DNA of 64,000 nt from JBJXGV01 sp046160485. Its GTDB lineage: Bacteria; Orphanbacterota; Orphanbacteria; JBJXGV01. The notes beneath the pieces were generated by a model. The model was not told the origin of the DNA and did not search any database. It saw only the letters and a list, made by a program, of their open reading frames with translations. This document shows, one piece after another, positions 41,901 through 50,035 of this stretch; within the stretch, counting starts at the first letter, position 1, and each line of letters starts with the position of its first letter. A program made the translations under genes and the position numbers. The stretch covers positions 56,244 to 120,243 of the forward strand of contig JBJXGV010000060.1 in NCBI GenBank assembly GCA_046160485.1. The letters are read 5' to 3'.

Positions 41901-42282
41901 TGACGCAGCCGATCGAGAACGCGCCCTGGTCGTCGAAGATCGCCGTCCATGTCGTGCCGGCGTTCGACGTCTTCCACACGTTTCCGCACGCCGCCGCGAC
42001 GTACCACGTGTTCTTGTCGCTCGGGTGAATCGCGATGTCAACGACGCGCCCGGAGTTTTGCGCGGGCCCGATGCCGCGGAGTTCGAGACCGCTGAACGTC
42101 TCGGCCGAGAGAACGCTGTCCGCGTGTGTCATCGGCTTCGCGTCGGGCTTCGCGGCCTTCGCGGATTTCGTGCCGCTTTTTGCTTTCTCCGCGGCGGTCG
42201 CGGCGGGCGCGGCGAGTGCCGAGAACGCGGCGCACGTGACGAGCATCAGGAGCATCGGCCAGGACAGCGGGGTGCGTTTCAC
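38923..42282 (-). CDS. giant secreted sortilin-like BNR beta-propeller protein
   Basis: Exported protein of 1119 residues. The signal peptide ends about APAATA-AEK; a lysine/alanine-rich linker follows. Residues about 65-760 hold many BNR/Asp-box blades (TSNAGTTWTA, SVDGGKSWEN, TTDGGATWNA, STDAGATWKK, SNDRGRSWSS, TQDGGKRWIQ), enough for two propellers as in VPS10/sortilin-type and xyloglucanase-like proteins. NYDWYITMGGDGFQTQVDP is a conserved block of this exported family. The C-terminal part contains a Lys/Arg/Glu-rich helix (ELKSRKKERQEREKK), an Ig-like region and a coiled-coil stretch (AEEMRARIEHLKKAID). It lacks the sorting module of the other BNR proteins. GTG at 42282 has GAGGAG seven bases upstream; an ATG at 42360 has no ribosome site. 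Confidence 0.85.
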   Translation of the reverse strand: MKRTPLSWPMLLMLVTCAAFSALAAPAATAAEKAKSGTKSAKAAKPDAKPMTHADSVLSAETFSGLELRGIGPAQNSGRVVDIAIHPSDKNTWYVAAACGNVWKTSNAGTTWTAIFDDQGAFSIGCVTIDPNDPHIVWVGTGENNSQRSVAYGDGVYKSVDGGKSWENVGLKESEHIGKIVVDPRNSDVVYVAAHGPLWRAGGDRGLYKTTDGGATWNAILEIDEYTGVNEVVMDPRDPDVLIASAYQRHRRVWTLIDGGPGSGVHKSTDAGATWKKMSTGLPKEEMGRIGLTFSPADPNIVYAIVEAANKAGGFFRSRDVGVTWEKMSDYVAASPQYYNEIIADPKDAGLVYSMDTWMHFTEDGGKTFTKISGEKYKHVDNHALWIDPDNTMHIIAGCDGGVYESFDRCVTWKFSANLPITQFYKVAVDSAWPFYNVYGGTQDNNTLGGPTRTRTTHGITNYDWYITMGGDGFQTQVDPGDTNIVYSQAQHGVLGRFDKRTGEVLDVQPQGEKDQALRWNWDSPLIISPHSNSRLYFAANVLFRSDDRGDSWKQVGGDLTRQLDRNKLEIMGRVWSVDAVAKNASTSFYGNIVSLAESPLVEGLLYVGTDDGLVQVSDDAGTNWRRIERFAGVPDLAYVGRVVPSQHSEDVVYAAFQNYKMGDFKPYLLRSNDRGRSWSSVAGDLPERGTVFSFAEDHVDPNLLFAGTEFGVFFTQDGGKRWIQLKGGMPVQQVRDLAIQRRENDLVVGTFGRGFYILDDYSPLRTATLATLDAPATLFDVKPAWIFVPWGPLGLPEKASLGDAFFIAPNPPFGAVFTYYLRDELKSRKKERQEREKKIAKDGGDVMYPSWDRLREEAREEKPAIFLTVSDEAGNVVRRVEGVTKKGFHRVAWDLRFPPPDPVALEAGDFNPFVTPTVGPLAAPGRYSVTLEQRVDGAITRLAGPVSFDTVPLGQPTIPSKDRGALLAFQRKASRLQRAVLGTAKAAEEMRARIEHLKKAIDDTPGSSAALASDLRAIEARLLDVEVDLSGDPVLAARNESRPPGIADRIGSIIGGTWLTTSDPTATHRRAYDIAAEEFATTLAEFTALSRDLAALEQKADAAGAPWTPGRVPSWTKE

Positions 42283-42389
42283 GTCGGGTCTCCTCAGGGT
42301 TGTTCGGGGCGTTTCCTCTGCGAGGGTTTTGATGTCGTCGGAGCGGCGCGAGCGTAGCATTCCAGGGCGGGCGGTTCCATGCTAAAGCC

Positions 42390-43541
42390 TTAGCTGTGGC
42401 AGGGGGGTGCGGGCGGTCCTTCCGCGGGCTTCGCCGCCAGCGGGGGCATCACGCAGTCGGAGGGTTCGTAGCAGGTGACGCACACACGCTTAAACGCGCC
42501 GAAACCGAGGAGCCGAACATCCGGCGAGAGGAACGTGTCGCGCGCGGGTTCCTCGTGCATCAGGTCGGTGCTCAAGTACTTCTTGTTGCTGTCGCAGAAC
42601 ACCGTCGCGACGACGGCATCTTGGCCGTACAGATTCTGAAGTTTGATCGCGCCGAGGAAGTTGGCGCCCGACGACGTGCCGACTCCGATCCCCAGCTCGC
42701 GCGCGAGCTTCTGCGCCATCAGAATCGAATCGCCATCGTCGACGGCGATTACCTCGTCGAGAAAATCGAGATCGACGATCGGCGGAATGAACTCGTCTGA
42801 GATCCCCTGAATTCTGTGATGGCCGACCTGATGCCCTGTGGAGAGCGTCGGCGAACTCTCCGGTTCGAGCGGGTGGACCTTCACGCGCGGGTTCTTCCCG
42901 CGCAGGAATCGGCCGACGCCCATGATCGTGCCGCCGGTGCCGACGCCCGCGATGAATGCGTCGGGGGCGAGTCCGTGCGCGCGAAGCTGCCACCAGATTT
43001 CTGGGCCGGTGGTTTCTTCGTGCGCGGCGACGTTGTCCTCGTTCGAGAATTGCCGCGGCAAGAACGCGCCCGGCGTGCGCGCCGCGAGTTCCTCCGCCTT
43101 CGCGATCGCGCCGACGAAGCCGCCTTCGTCGTGGCTGACGAGCGTGACGTCCGCGCCGAAGCTCTTGATGAGGTCGATGCGCTCGCGGCTCATCCAATCC
43201 GGAATGAAGATGTGCACGGGGTGGCCCATCGCGCGGCCGATCGCGGCGATCGAGATTCCGGTGTTGCCGCTCGTCGCCTCGACGATCAACGCGCCCGGCG
43301 CGATGCGCCCGCGCGCATACGCCCGCTCGATGATGTGCAGCGCCATGCGATCCTTGATGCTGCCCGTCATGCTGAGCGTCTCGGCCTTCGCGCAGATGAC
43401 GCGTTTCTCGCCGCGGTAGGTGTACTCGATGCTCAGAAGCGGCGAGTTGCCGACCATGTGCCGGAGGCCGTGAATGCGATCGGCGATCGCGGAGGAGAGC
43501 CCAGCGGAGCGTTCGTCGCGAGGAAAAAGTTTGGGCGGCAC
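42390..43541 (-). CDS. cysteine-synthase-family PLP enzyme with cysteine-rich tail
   Basis: PLP-dependent beta-family enzyme of 383 residues, related to O-acetylserine sulfhydrylase and cystathionine beta-synthase. Lys63 in TGSIKDRMAL binds the cofactor; EATSGNTGISIAA is the substrate loop and GVGTGGTIMGVGRFL the phosphate loop. HRIQGISDEFIPPIVD is typical of CysK. The last 40 residues form an unusual tail with FKRVCVTCYEPSDC and a final PPCHS, which could bind metal or carry persulfide. GTG at 43541 is well supported by AAGGAG. It follows the TMTC operon by 165 bases on the same strand, possibly as its last gene. Exact substrate is undecided. Confidence 0.85.
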   Translation of the reverse strand: MPPKLFPRDERSAGLSSAIADRIHGLRHMVGNSPLLSIEYTYRGEKRVICAKAETLSMTGSIKDRMALHIIERAYARGRIAPGALIVEATSGNTGISIAAIGRAMGHPVHIFIPDWMSRERIDLIKSFGADVTLVSHDEGGFVGAIAKAEELAARTPGAFLPRQFSNEDNVAAHEETTGPEIWWQLRAHGLAPDAFIAGVGTGGTIMGVGRFLRGKNPRVKVHPLEPESSPTLSTGHQVGHHRIQGISDEFIPPIVDLDFLDEVIAVDDGDSILMAQKLARELGIGVGTSSGANFLGAIKLQNLYGQDAVVATVFCDSNKKYLSTDLMHEEPARDTFLSPDVRLLGFGAFKRVCVTCYEPSDCVMPPLAAKPAEGPPAPPCHS

Positions 43542-43705
43542 CGAGACTCCTTTTGGATCGGCGAGTCACACGGATGCGCTCGCGTCGTCCCGGGAGGGGC
43601 GCGAAAAAGATAACACGGGCGGTCGTGTTGGGCGAACGCGGTCGCGGCGCCGGGGCCGGACGGCTCGGAGCGGCGCGGGCGAGGCGCCGCGGCGAGTGCG
43701 CGCCC

Positions 43706-45520
43706 TCAGCGGGGCGCGGCCTCCCGCGGGCGGATCTGCGCGGCGCGTTGGAATGCGTCGAGCGCGCCGAGCGAGTCGCCGGCGGCGAGAAGCGTGGCGC
43801 CGAGGTTGTGCCACGCGTCGTAGAAGCGCGGCTCCGCGCGCGCCGCGGCGCGGAACGATTCGATCGCGGCCGAGCCGTCGCCTAACTGCAAGTGCGCGAC
43901 GCCGAGGTTCGTGAGCGCGACGGGATTGCGCGGCCACGAGGCGAGAGCGCTCTCGAGAATCGTGCGCGCCTCGGCGGGGCGGGCTTCGATGAGCGCGATC
44001 TGGCCGAGGCCGGCGAGCGCGTCGGAAAACCCGGGACGCTCGGCGATCGCCCCTTCGAACGCGGTACGCGCTTCATCGAGACGTCCCTGACGAATGAGAT
44101 CGTGCCCGAGATTGTCGAGCGCGATCGGGTTGCGCGCGTCGACGCCGAGCGCGTGCCGCCACAGCGACTCGGAGTCGCGCCACACGCCGCATTGGCGCGC
44201 GGTCAGAAGCGCGAGCGTCGCGACGGCGACGAGCGCCGCGGTGTTCGCAATCGCCCCGCGCGAATCGGAGCGGCGTACCGCGATCTGCTCGTCGTTCCCG
44301 CGGCGCCGGCTCGCCGCGAGCCATGCGCCGCCGCCCAGAATCGCGAACCCGAGACAGCTCAAGTAGGAGTACCGATCCGCAGCCGCGTACGAAAACTTCT
44401 GCACGAATCCGAGCGTTGGCGCGATCGTGACGATGTAGGCAAGCCACGCCGCAAGAAGCGCCGGGCGGCGTGCGCGCGCTGCGACGCAGAACGCTGTGAT
44501 CGCCGCGGCAACGAAGAAGCTCGCGAACACGCGTGGCGCCCCGAACTCGAGGTCGCCATGGAGCACGTGCGCGGGCGTGAGTCCGAGCGGCACGAGCGTC
44601 TTCCGCGCGTAGAACGCGATGCCGTAGATCGCCGTTGCGATGCGCTCGCCGATGTCGAACGACTCCATCGACGGAAATGCGACCGCGGTATGTTGCGCGC
44701 GCAGCCCCAGCGCGATCGCGGCGGCGGCCAGAACGAGATACGGCGCCTTCTCGATGACGAGTCGAGCGGCCGTGGCGCCGCGATCGCGGCGGCGGAGCGG
44801 AAACACGTCGAGGAGCAACAGGAGCGCTGGGAGCACGACGGTCGTCGCCTTGCCCGCGAGCGCGAGCGCGAAACACGCGATGGAGAGCGCGCGCCAACGC
44901 GGCACGGTGCGCGGGCCCGCGTCCTGCGTCGCGCGAAGATACGCGAGAACCGACGCGAGAAAGAAGAAGCCCGAGACGACATCGCGCCGCTCGGTGACCC
45001 ACGCGACCGATTCGACGCGCAGCGGATGGACCGCGAAGAGACTCGCCGCGAATGCAGCTGCGACGCGGAGCCTCATGTCGAGCGGTGCATCCGCCGCTTC
45101 GCTCGCGGCGTCCGAGTCGCTCACTTCCGTACGCTGTTCGCTCGTCGCGAGCGGTGGCGTGTTGGGTTGCGTCGCCGCCGATAGAAGCCGGAGCGCGACG
45201 AAGTAGAAAAGCGCCGCGTTCGCCAGATGAAAGAGCACGCTCGTGAGGTGGTAGCCGAGCGGGTTCATCCCCCAGAGAGTGAAGTCGGCGCCGAGCGACA
45301 GCCATGCGAGCGGCTGGTAGTGGCCCATGTGAAGCGTTGTGAACATCCAGCGCAACTGCGCCGCGCCGAGCCCGCGGTAGTTCCAGTTGTCGACGATGTT
45401 CGCGTTGTCGTCCCAGTTGACGAAGCCGTTCGAGAGCGCTGGGAGGAATGCGGCGAACGCGAGCGCGAGAGCGGCGGCGAGTGGCGCGTGACGGGCGATC
45501 GCGCGGCTGGCGCGTTTCAT
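43706..45520 (-). CDS. TMTC-like GT-C glycosyltransferase with TPR domain, paralogue 3
   Basis: Inner-membrane protein of 604 residues. The N-terminal two thirds is a GT-C glycosyltransferase of the TMTC/DUF1736 type: NGFVNWDDNANIVDNWNYRG in the first periplasmic loop (the acidic pair acts in catalysis), MGHYQPLAWLSLGADFTLWG, and HPLRVESVAWVTERRDVVSG. About ten helices follow. The C-terminal third (about 440-600) has four TPR repeats (NLGHDLIRQGRLDEARTAFE, NLGVAHLQLGDGSAAIESFR). Eukaryotic TMTC proteins O-mannosylate cadherins; bacterial ones are uncharacterised. ATG at 45520 lies 11 bases past the upstream stop. It is the last of three tandem paralogues and the shortest. Confidence 0.82.
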   Translation of the reverse strand: MKRASRAIARHAPLAAALALAFAAFLPALSNGFVNWDDNANIVDNWNYRGLGAAQLRWMFTTLHMGHYQPLAWLSLGADFTLWGMNPLGYHLTSVLFHLANAALFYFVALRLLSAATQPNTPPLATSEQRTEVSDSDAASEAADAPLDMRLRVAAAFAASLFAVHPLRVESVAWVTERRDVVSGFFFLASVLAYLRATQDAGPRTVPRWRALSIACFALALAGKATTVVLPALLLLLDVFPLRRRDRGATAARLVIEKAPYLVLAAAAIALGLRAQHTAVAFPSMESFDIGERIATAIYGIAFYARKTLVPLGLTPAHVLHGDLEFGAPRVFASFFVAAAITAFCVAARARRPALLAAWLAYIVTIAPTLGFVQKFSYAAADRYSYLSCLGFAILGGGAWLAASRRRGNDEQIAVRRSDSRGAIANTAALVAVATLALLTARQCGVWRDSESLWRHALGVDARNPIALDNLGHDLIRQGRLDEARTAFEGAIAERPGFSDALAGLGQIALIEARPAEARTILESALASWPRNPVALTNLGVAHLQLGDGSAAIESFRAAARAEPRFYDAWHNLGATLLAAGDSLGALDAFQRAAQIRPREAAPR

Positions 45521-45530
45521 CGACCGGCAC

Positions 45531-47732
45531 TCATCGCGATGCGGGCGCGCTGGGCGGCGACGCTCCGGCGACGGAGTTGATCGCCTCGCCGCGCGCGTAG
45601 CGCTGAAGATGCGCGCGCGATTCATTAGCCTGCGCCGAATCGCCGTCGAGCGTGGCGCGGGCGATCGCAAGCTGCGCCGTCGCGGCCGCTTCCTCGAAGC
45701 GTCCCGCTGCCGCGAGCGCCGCGGCGTACGTATCGAGCAGGTACACGGGCGGCGCGTTGCCCGCGCCGTCGAGAGCGGTACGCGCGATGCTCACAGCCTC
45801 GTCGCCGTCGCGCAGGCGCGCGTCGTCGGACGTCGCAAGGATCCACGCGGCAACGTTCGCGGACGCAAGATCGCTCGGAGCGCGCTCGAGATTCGCGCGC
45901 GCCGCCGCAAGGGCGTCGCTCCACGCGCCGGAGTAGAAGAGTGAGGCGGCGAGGCTTGCGCGTGCGCCGGTGTGCTCAGGATTGAGGCGCGCCGCTTCGC
46001 GAAACGCCGCCGCCGCTGCGGCGTGATCGCCGGCCGCCTGCGACGCGACGCCGAGATTGAGCCACGCATCGAAGAACGCGGGATCGAGTGTTGCGGCACG
46101 GCGGAAATGCTCGATCGCGGCGCCGTACTCGCCGCGCTGCATCTGGATCACGCCGATGTTCGACAGCGCCGCCGGATGAGTCGTATTCGACGCGAGCGCG
46201 CGCTCGAGAAGTTCGGCCGCCTCGCCCGTGCGGCCCGCGGCGAGCGCCATCGCGCCGAGTCCGGCCAGCGCGTCGCCATAGCGGGGGTGCGTGCGAAGCG
46301 CCGCGCGAAACGCCGCGTCCGCCTCATCGGTGCGACCGGTCTTCGCGTAGTGCGCGGCGAGGTTCGCGTGCGCGAGGTAGTTGTCGGCGTCGGCGGCGAG
46401 CGCGTGACGCCAGAGTGATTCGGTGTCGCGCCACGCGCGTGACTCGCGAAGCGTCATGGTTGCGAGAACGGCGAGGATCGCCGCGGCGGTCAGCGCGGGT
46501 GCGCCGCGCGCGCGCGCGCCCTTGCGTTCGCCGCCGCGCGCGCTCAGCCACGCGTGCAAGAGGCCGCCCGCGCCGAGCGCGAAGCCGAGACACGCCAGAT
46601 ACGAGTAGCGCACCGCGACGATCTGGCGCCACACCTGCACGACACCGAGCACCGGCGCAAGCGCGATCCCATACGCGGCCCAAATCGCGAGCAGCGCGGG
46701 CCGGCGCGCGCGGAGCGCGAGCGCGGCCGCCGTGAGCGCGACGGCGGCGAAGGCGCTCACGACAAACGGCGCCGCAGTCACGCGGAATTCCGCGGGCATC
46801 ACGTGCGCTGGCGAAAGTCCGGCTGGCAATATTGTCTTCTGCAGATAGAAGATGATCCCGTACGCGGCGATCGCCGCGCGGTCGATGGCGCCGAACTCTC
46901 CGAATCCGGGGAACGACTCCGTTGAACTTTGCGCGCGCAAGCCGATCGCGACCGCCGCGGCACTGAGTGCGAAATACGGGAGTTTCTCGACGAGCGCGCG
47001 CCGGCCGAAGCGTCGCAGCGGGTACGCGTCGAGCACGAGCAGAATCGCGGGCAACGTCGCGGTGATCGACTTGCCGAGGAGCGCGAAGGCGAACGCGCCG
47101 AGCGAGGCGGCCAGGCGGACGCCGCGCGCGCGCGCGCGCGATTGCGGCGCGAGCACGCCGTCGAGATAGAAGAGAATCGCGAGGAGGAAAAAGAGCCCCG
47201 AGACGACGTCGCGCCGCTCGGTTGCCCAGGCGACGGACTCGACGCGCATTGGGTGAAGTGCGAACACGCCGGCTGCGAATGCGGCCGAAAGATGAAGCGC
47301 CACGCCGTGCGATGCGGAAGCGCGTGTGCCCGCGCCGCCCGCATCCGGTTTCGAGGGATCGCTCGCACCCGAGGCTGCGCACGCGAGCACTCGCCCCGCC
47401 ACGAAGTAGAACACGAGCGTGCTCGCCAGATGAAAGAGCAGGCTCGTCAGGTGGTACCCGAACGGATTCATCTTCCAGACGACGAAGTCCGCGCCGAGCG
47501 TCAGCCACGCGAGCGGCTGGTAGTGCCCCATGTGAAACGTCGTGAACATCCAACGGAGTTGCGCCGCGCCGAGGCCGCGGTACGCCCAGTTCTCCGTGAT
47601 GTTTTCCGGGTCGTCCCAGTTGACGAAGCCGTTTTGCAGCGACGGGAGATAAACGATTGCGGTGGCGATCAGGATGAGCGCCATCGCCCATCGTGACCGT
47701 CGCGAGGAGGCCGCAGCAGTTCGATCGCTCAT
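45531..47732 (-). CDS. TMTC-like GT-C glycosyltransferase with TPR domain, paralogue 2
   Basis: Inner-membrane protein of 733 residues, closely similar to the genes on both sides. The GT-C part has NGFVNWDDPENITENWAYRG, MGHYQPLAWLTLGADFVVW and HPMRVESVAWATERRDVVSG. LGVVQVWRQIVAVRYSYLACLGFALG is a shared later block. The TPR part (about 445-720) has at least six repeats, such as NLAAHYAKTGRTDEADAAFR and NIGVIQMQRGEYGAAIEHFR, with a WILATSDDARLRDGDEAVSIA block found also in paralogue 1. ATG at 47732 overlaps the upstream stop (ATGA). A tandem of diverged copies suggests different acceptors or donors. Confidence 0.82.
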   Translation of the reverse strand: MSDRTAAASSRRSRWAMALILIATAIVYLPSLQNGFVNWDDPENITENWAYRGLGAAQLRWMFTTFHMGHYQPLAWLTLGADFVVWKMNPFGYHLTSLLFHLASTLVFYFVAGRVLACAASGASDPSKPDAGGAGTRASASHGVALHLSAAFAAGVFALHPMRVESVAWATERRDVVSGLFFLLAILFYLDGVLAPQSRARARGVRLAASLGAFAFALLGKSITATLPAILLVLDAYPLRRFGRRALVEKLPYFALSAAAVAIGLRAQSSTESFPGFGEFGAIDRAAIAAYGIIFYLQKTILPAGLSPAHVMPAEFRVTAAPFVVSAFAAVALTAAALALRARRPALLAIWAAYGIALAPVLGVVQVWRQIVAVRYSYLACLGFALGAGGLLHAWLSARGGERKGARARGAPALTAAAILAVLATMTLRESRAWRDTESLWRHALAADADNYLAHANLAAHYAKTGRTDEADAAFRAALRTHPRYGDALAGLGAMALAAGRTGEAAELLERALASNTTHPAALSNIGVIQMQRGEYGAAIEHFRRAATLDPAFFDAWLNLGVASQAAGDHAAAAAAFREAARLNPEHTGARASLAASLFYSGAWSDALAAARANLERAPSDLASANVAAWILATSDDARLRDGDEAVSIARTALDGAGNAPPVYLLDTYAAALAAAGRFEEAAATAQLAIARATLDGDSAQANESRAHLQRYARGEAINSVAGASPPSAPASR

Positions 47733-50035
47733 TCGGGCACAGCCTCGCGGAACGGTTTGCCCGATCGGTATGACGCGGCGCGCGCGTTGAATTCCTTTGC
47801 GAGCAGAGCGTCGTCGCCTTCACGCGCGATCGCTGCCGCGTTTTCTGCGGCGGCGACGGCTTCATCGAAACGGCCGGCCTCGGCGAGCGCGGCCGCGTAC
47901 GTGTCGAATCGCTGCGCAGCCTCGATGGCGGCGGCGCGCAACTCGGCGCTGCCGGCGACGAGATAGCCACGCGAATCGTTGGCGCCCAACGTTCTCGCAA
48001 CGCGGATCGATTCCCCTCGCACGCGCAGCGCGCGCTCGGCGAGAAGCACGGCTTCGGCGCCGTTGCGCAGCGTTGCGTCGTCGCTCGTCGCAAGCGTCCA
48101 CGCGAGCATGTTCGCGGACTCCGTGTCGAGCGAGTCGAGCGCGACGGCTTCGCGCAGCGCGGCGACGGCGTCCGTGCGGCGCCCCGCCATCCACGACGCG
48201 TGCCCCAGGCCGCGCCACGCTTCGCGCGATGTCGGGACGAGTCGGGTCGCCTCGCGATACGACGCGGCTGCGTCGCCGTACCGCGCAAGACCGTGAAGCG
48301 CGGCGCCGCGATTCGCGTGCGCCTCGGGCGCGTTCGGGCTCAACGCGATCGCGCGATCCGCGGCGTCGAGCGCACCCGCGTAGTCGCGAAGCCGCGCGCG
48401 CGCCGCGGCGAGGTTCGTGAGCGCGAGCGCATCGCGCGGGTTCTCCGCCGCCGCCGCGTCGAGATGACGCGCGGCATCCTCCCAGCGTCCGAGCGCCATC
48501 TGAGCGGTGCCCAACCCGGCGTGCGCGTTCGGCAAATCAGGTCGCGCCGCCAACGCGCGATCGTACATCTCCACGGCGTTCGCGAAATCCTGCCTGCCCG
48601 CGTACTCGACGCCGAGGTTGTAGAGCGCGACGTAGTTCTCAGGATTCGCGACGAGCGCGTGTTGCCACAGCGACTCCGTGTTTCGCCACGCCTGCACTTC
48701 GCGTCGCGTCTGAAGCACCAGCGCGCCGAGCAGCGCGCTCGCGCCGAGCGCAACGGCGATGAAGCGTGTTCGTGGCGTCGCACGTTCGACCGCGCCGAAG
48801 CGCGGAGCATCGCCGTCGCGACCGCGCCACGCACCGGAGAGCCGCAGCACCGCGCCGCCCGCGAGCAGCGCGAAGCCGAGACACGCGACGTACGAGTAAC
48901 GCTCCGCGACGATCTGACGCCACACCTGCACGAGGCCGAGCACGGGCGCGAGCGCGACGCCGTACGCGAGCCACGTCGCAAGACCCGCGGGCCAGCGTCG
49001 CCGCGCCGCGAGCAGCGCGCCCGTCACGACAACCACAAGCAGAATGCTCGCGAGAAACGGTGGCGACAACGGGCCGAACGACGGCGGGAGAATGTGCGCC
49101 GCGGACAGATCCGACGGCAGAAGCGTCTTGCGCACGTAGAAACCGAGGCCGTAGCACGCGATCGCGACTCGATCGAACACGCCGAACTTGCTCAGCCCGG
49201 GCGTGTCCTCGTTCGCGCTCTGCGCGGACATTCCGACGACGACGAAGAGAAGCGACAACGCGAAGTAGGGGAGCTTTTCGACGATGAGGCGCGTTGCCGC
49301 GTCGCGTCGCGAGGCGCCTTCGGCACGAATTCGCCGCAATGGATACACGTCGAGTACGAGCAAGAGAACCGGCATCGGCGCAACGATCGACTTTGCGAGG
49401 AGCGCAAGCGCGAACGCTGCGATCGACGCGATGCGCAACGCGGCCGCGCGCGCGCGCGCAGCAGCGTCCACCATGCCGACGTACGCGAGCAGCGCGACGA
49501 GAAAGAAGAATCCGGAGACGACATCGCGGCGTGCGGTTGCCCACGCCACGGACTCGACGCGTAACGGGTGAATCGCGAAGAACGCCGCGGCGAACGCCGC
49601 CGCGACGACGACACGTGTTTCGCGCGCTTCCATGCGTGGCGGTGCGCCGAGTTCGCGCTCGGCGTGCGCGCGTTCGTCCGCGTGCGCGTCGCGACCGCGC
49701 CCGAGAAGCCGCATCGCGAGCGCAAAGACAAGCGCCGTGTTCGCGAGATGAAATAGCCCGCTCGTTAGGTGATAGCCGAGCGGCTTTATCCCCCACACAA
49801 GATAGTCCGCGCCGAGCGTGAGCCACGCGAGCGGCTGATAATGCCCCGCGTGAAACGTCGTGAACATCCAACGCAGATGCTCCGGCGAAAGCCCGCGGTA
49901 CGACGTGTTGTCGAGGAGATTCGCTTGATCGTCCCAGTTGACGAAATCGTTTTGACGCACGGGCGCGAACGCGAACGCGGTGAGCGCGAGCACAGCGCCG
50001 AGCGCAGCGATCGCGATGAGACGATCGCGCTTCAT
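47729..50035 (-). CDS. TMTC-like GT-C glycosyltransferase with TPR domain, paralogue 1
   Basis: Inner-membrane protein of 768 residues, first of the three paralogues in transcription order. NDFVNWDDQANLLDNTSYRG, AGHYQPLAWLTLGADYLVWG and HPLRVESVAWATARRDVVSG mark the GT-C domain. LGLVQVWRQIVAERYSYVAC is shared with paralogue 2. The TPR region (about 455-745) has six or more repeats (NLGVEYAGRQDFANAVEMYD, GLGTAQMALGRWEDAARHLD, NRGAALHGLARYGDAAASYR), ending with WTLATSDDATLRNGAEAVLLA. ATG at 50035 overlaps the stop of the cytochrome gene (ATGA), so it is translated with it. Confidence 0.82.
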   Translation of the reverse strand: MKRDRLIAIAALGAVLALTAFAFAPVRQNDFVNWDDQANLLDNTSYRGLSPEHLRWMFTTFHAGHYQPLAWLTLGADYLVWGIKPLGYHLTSGLFHLANTALVFALAMRLLGRGRDAHADERAHAERELGAPPRMEARETRVVVAAAFAAAFFAIHPLRVESVAWATARRDVVSGFFFLVALLAYVGMVDAAARARAAALRIASIAAFALALLAKSIVAPMPVLLLVLDVYPLRRIRAEGASRRDAATRLIVEKLPYFALSLLFVVVGMSAQSANEDTPGLSKFGVFDRVAIACYGLGFYVRKTLLPSDLSAAHILPPSFGPLSPPFLASILLVVVVTGALLAARRRWPAGLATWLAYGVALAPVLGLVQVWRQIVAERYSYVACLGFALLAGGAVLRLSGAWRGRDGDAPRFGAVERATPRTRFIAVALGASALLGALVLQTRREVQAWRNTESLWQHALVANPENYVALYNLGVEYAGRQDFANAVEMYDRALAARPDLPNAHAGLGTAQMALGRWEDAARHLDAAAAENPRDALALTNLAAARARLRDYAGALDAADRAIALSPNAPEAHANRGAALHGLARYGDAAASYREATRLVPTSREAWRGLGHASWMAGRRTDAVAALREAVALDSLDTESANMLAWTLATSDDATLRNGAEAVLLAERALRVRGESIRVARTLGANDSRGYLVAGSAELRAAAIEAAQRFDTYAAALAEAGRFDEAVAAAENAAAIAREGDDALLAKEFNARAASYRSGKPFREAVPE

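Noticed and set aside
38383..42282. Readthrough of TAG at 38923-38925 to make one longer protein
   Set aside because: The frame continues after the TAG, but what follows is a signal peptide with its own Shine-Dalgarno-like AAGGA, and no selenocysteine or pyrrolysine context exists for a TAG here.
39613..42357. 914-codon plus-strand open frame opposite the sortilin-like gene
   Set aside because: Arg/Val/Asp-rich composition with no family motifs; it mirrors the codon bias of the real minus-strand gene, which has a signal peptide and BNR repeats.
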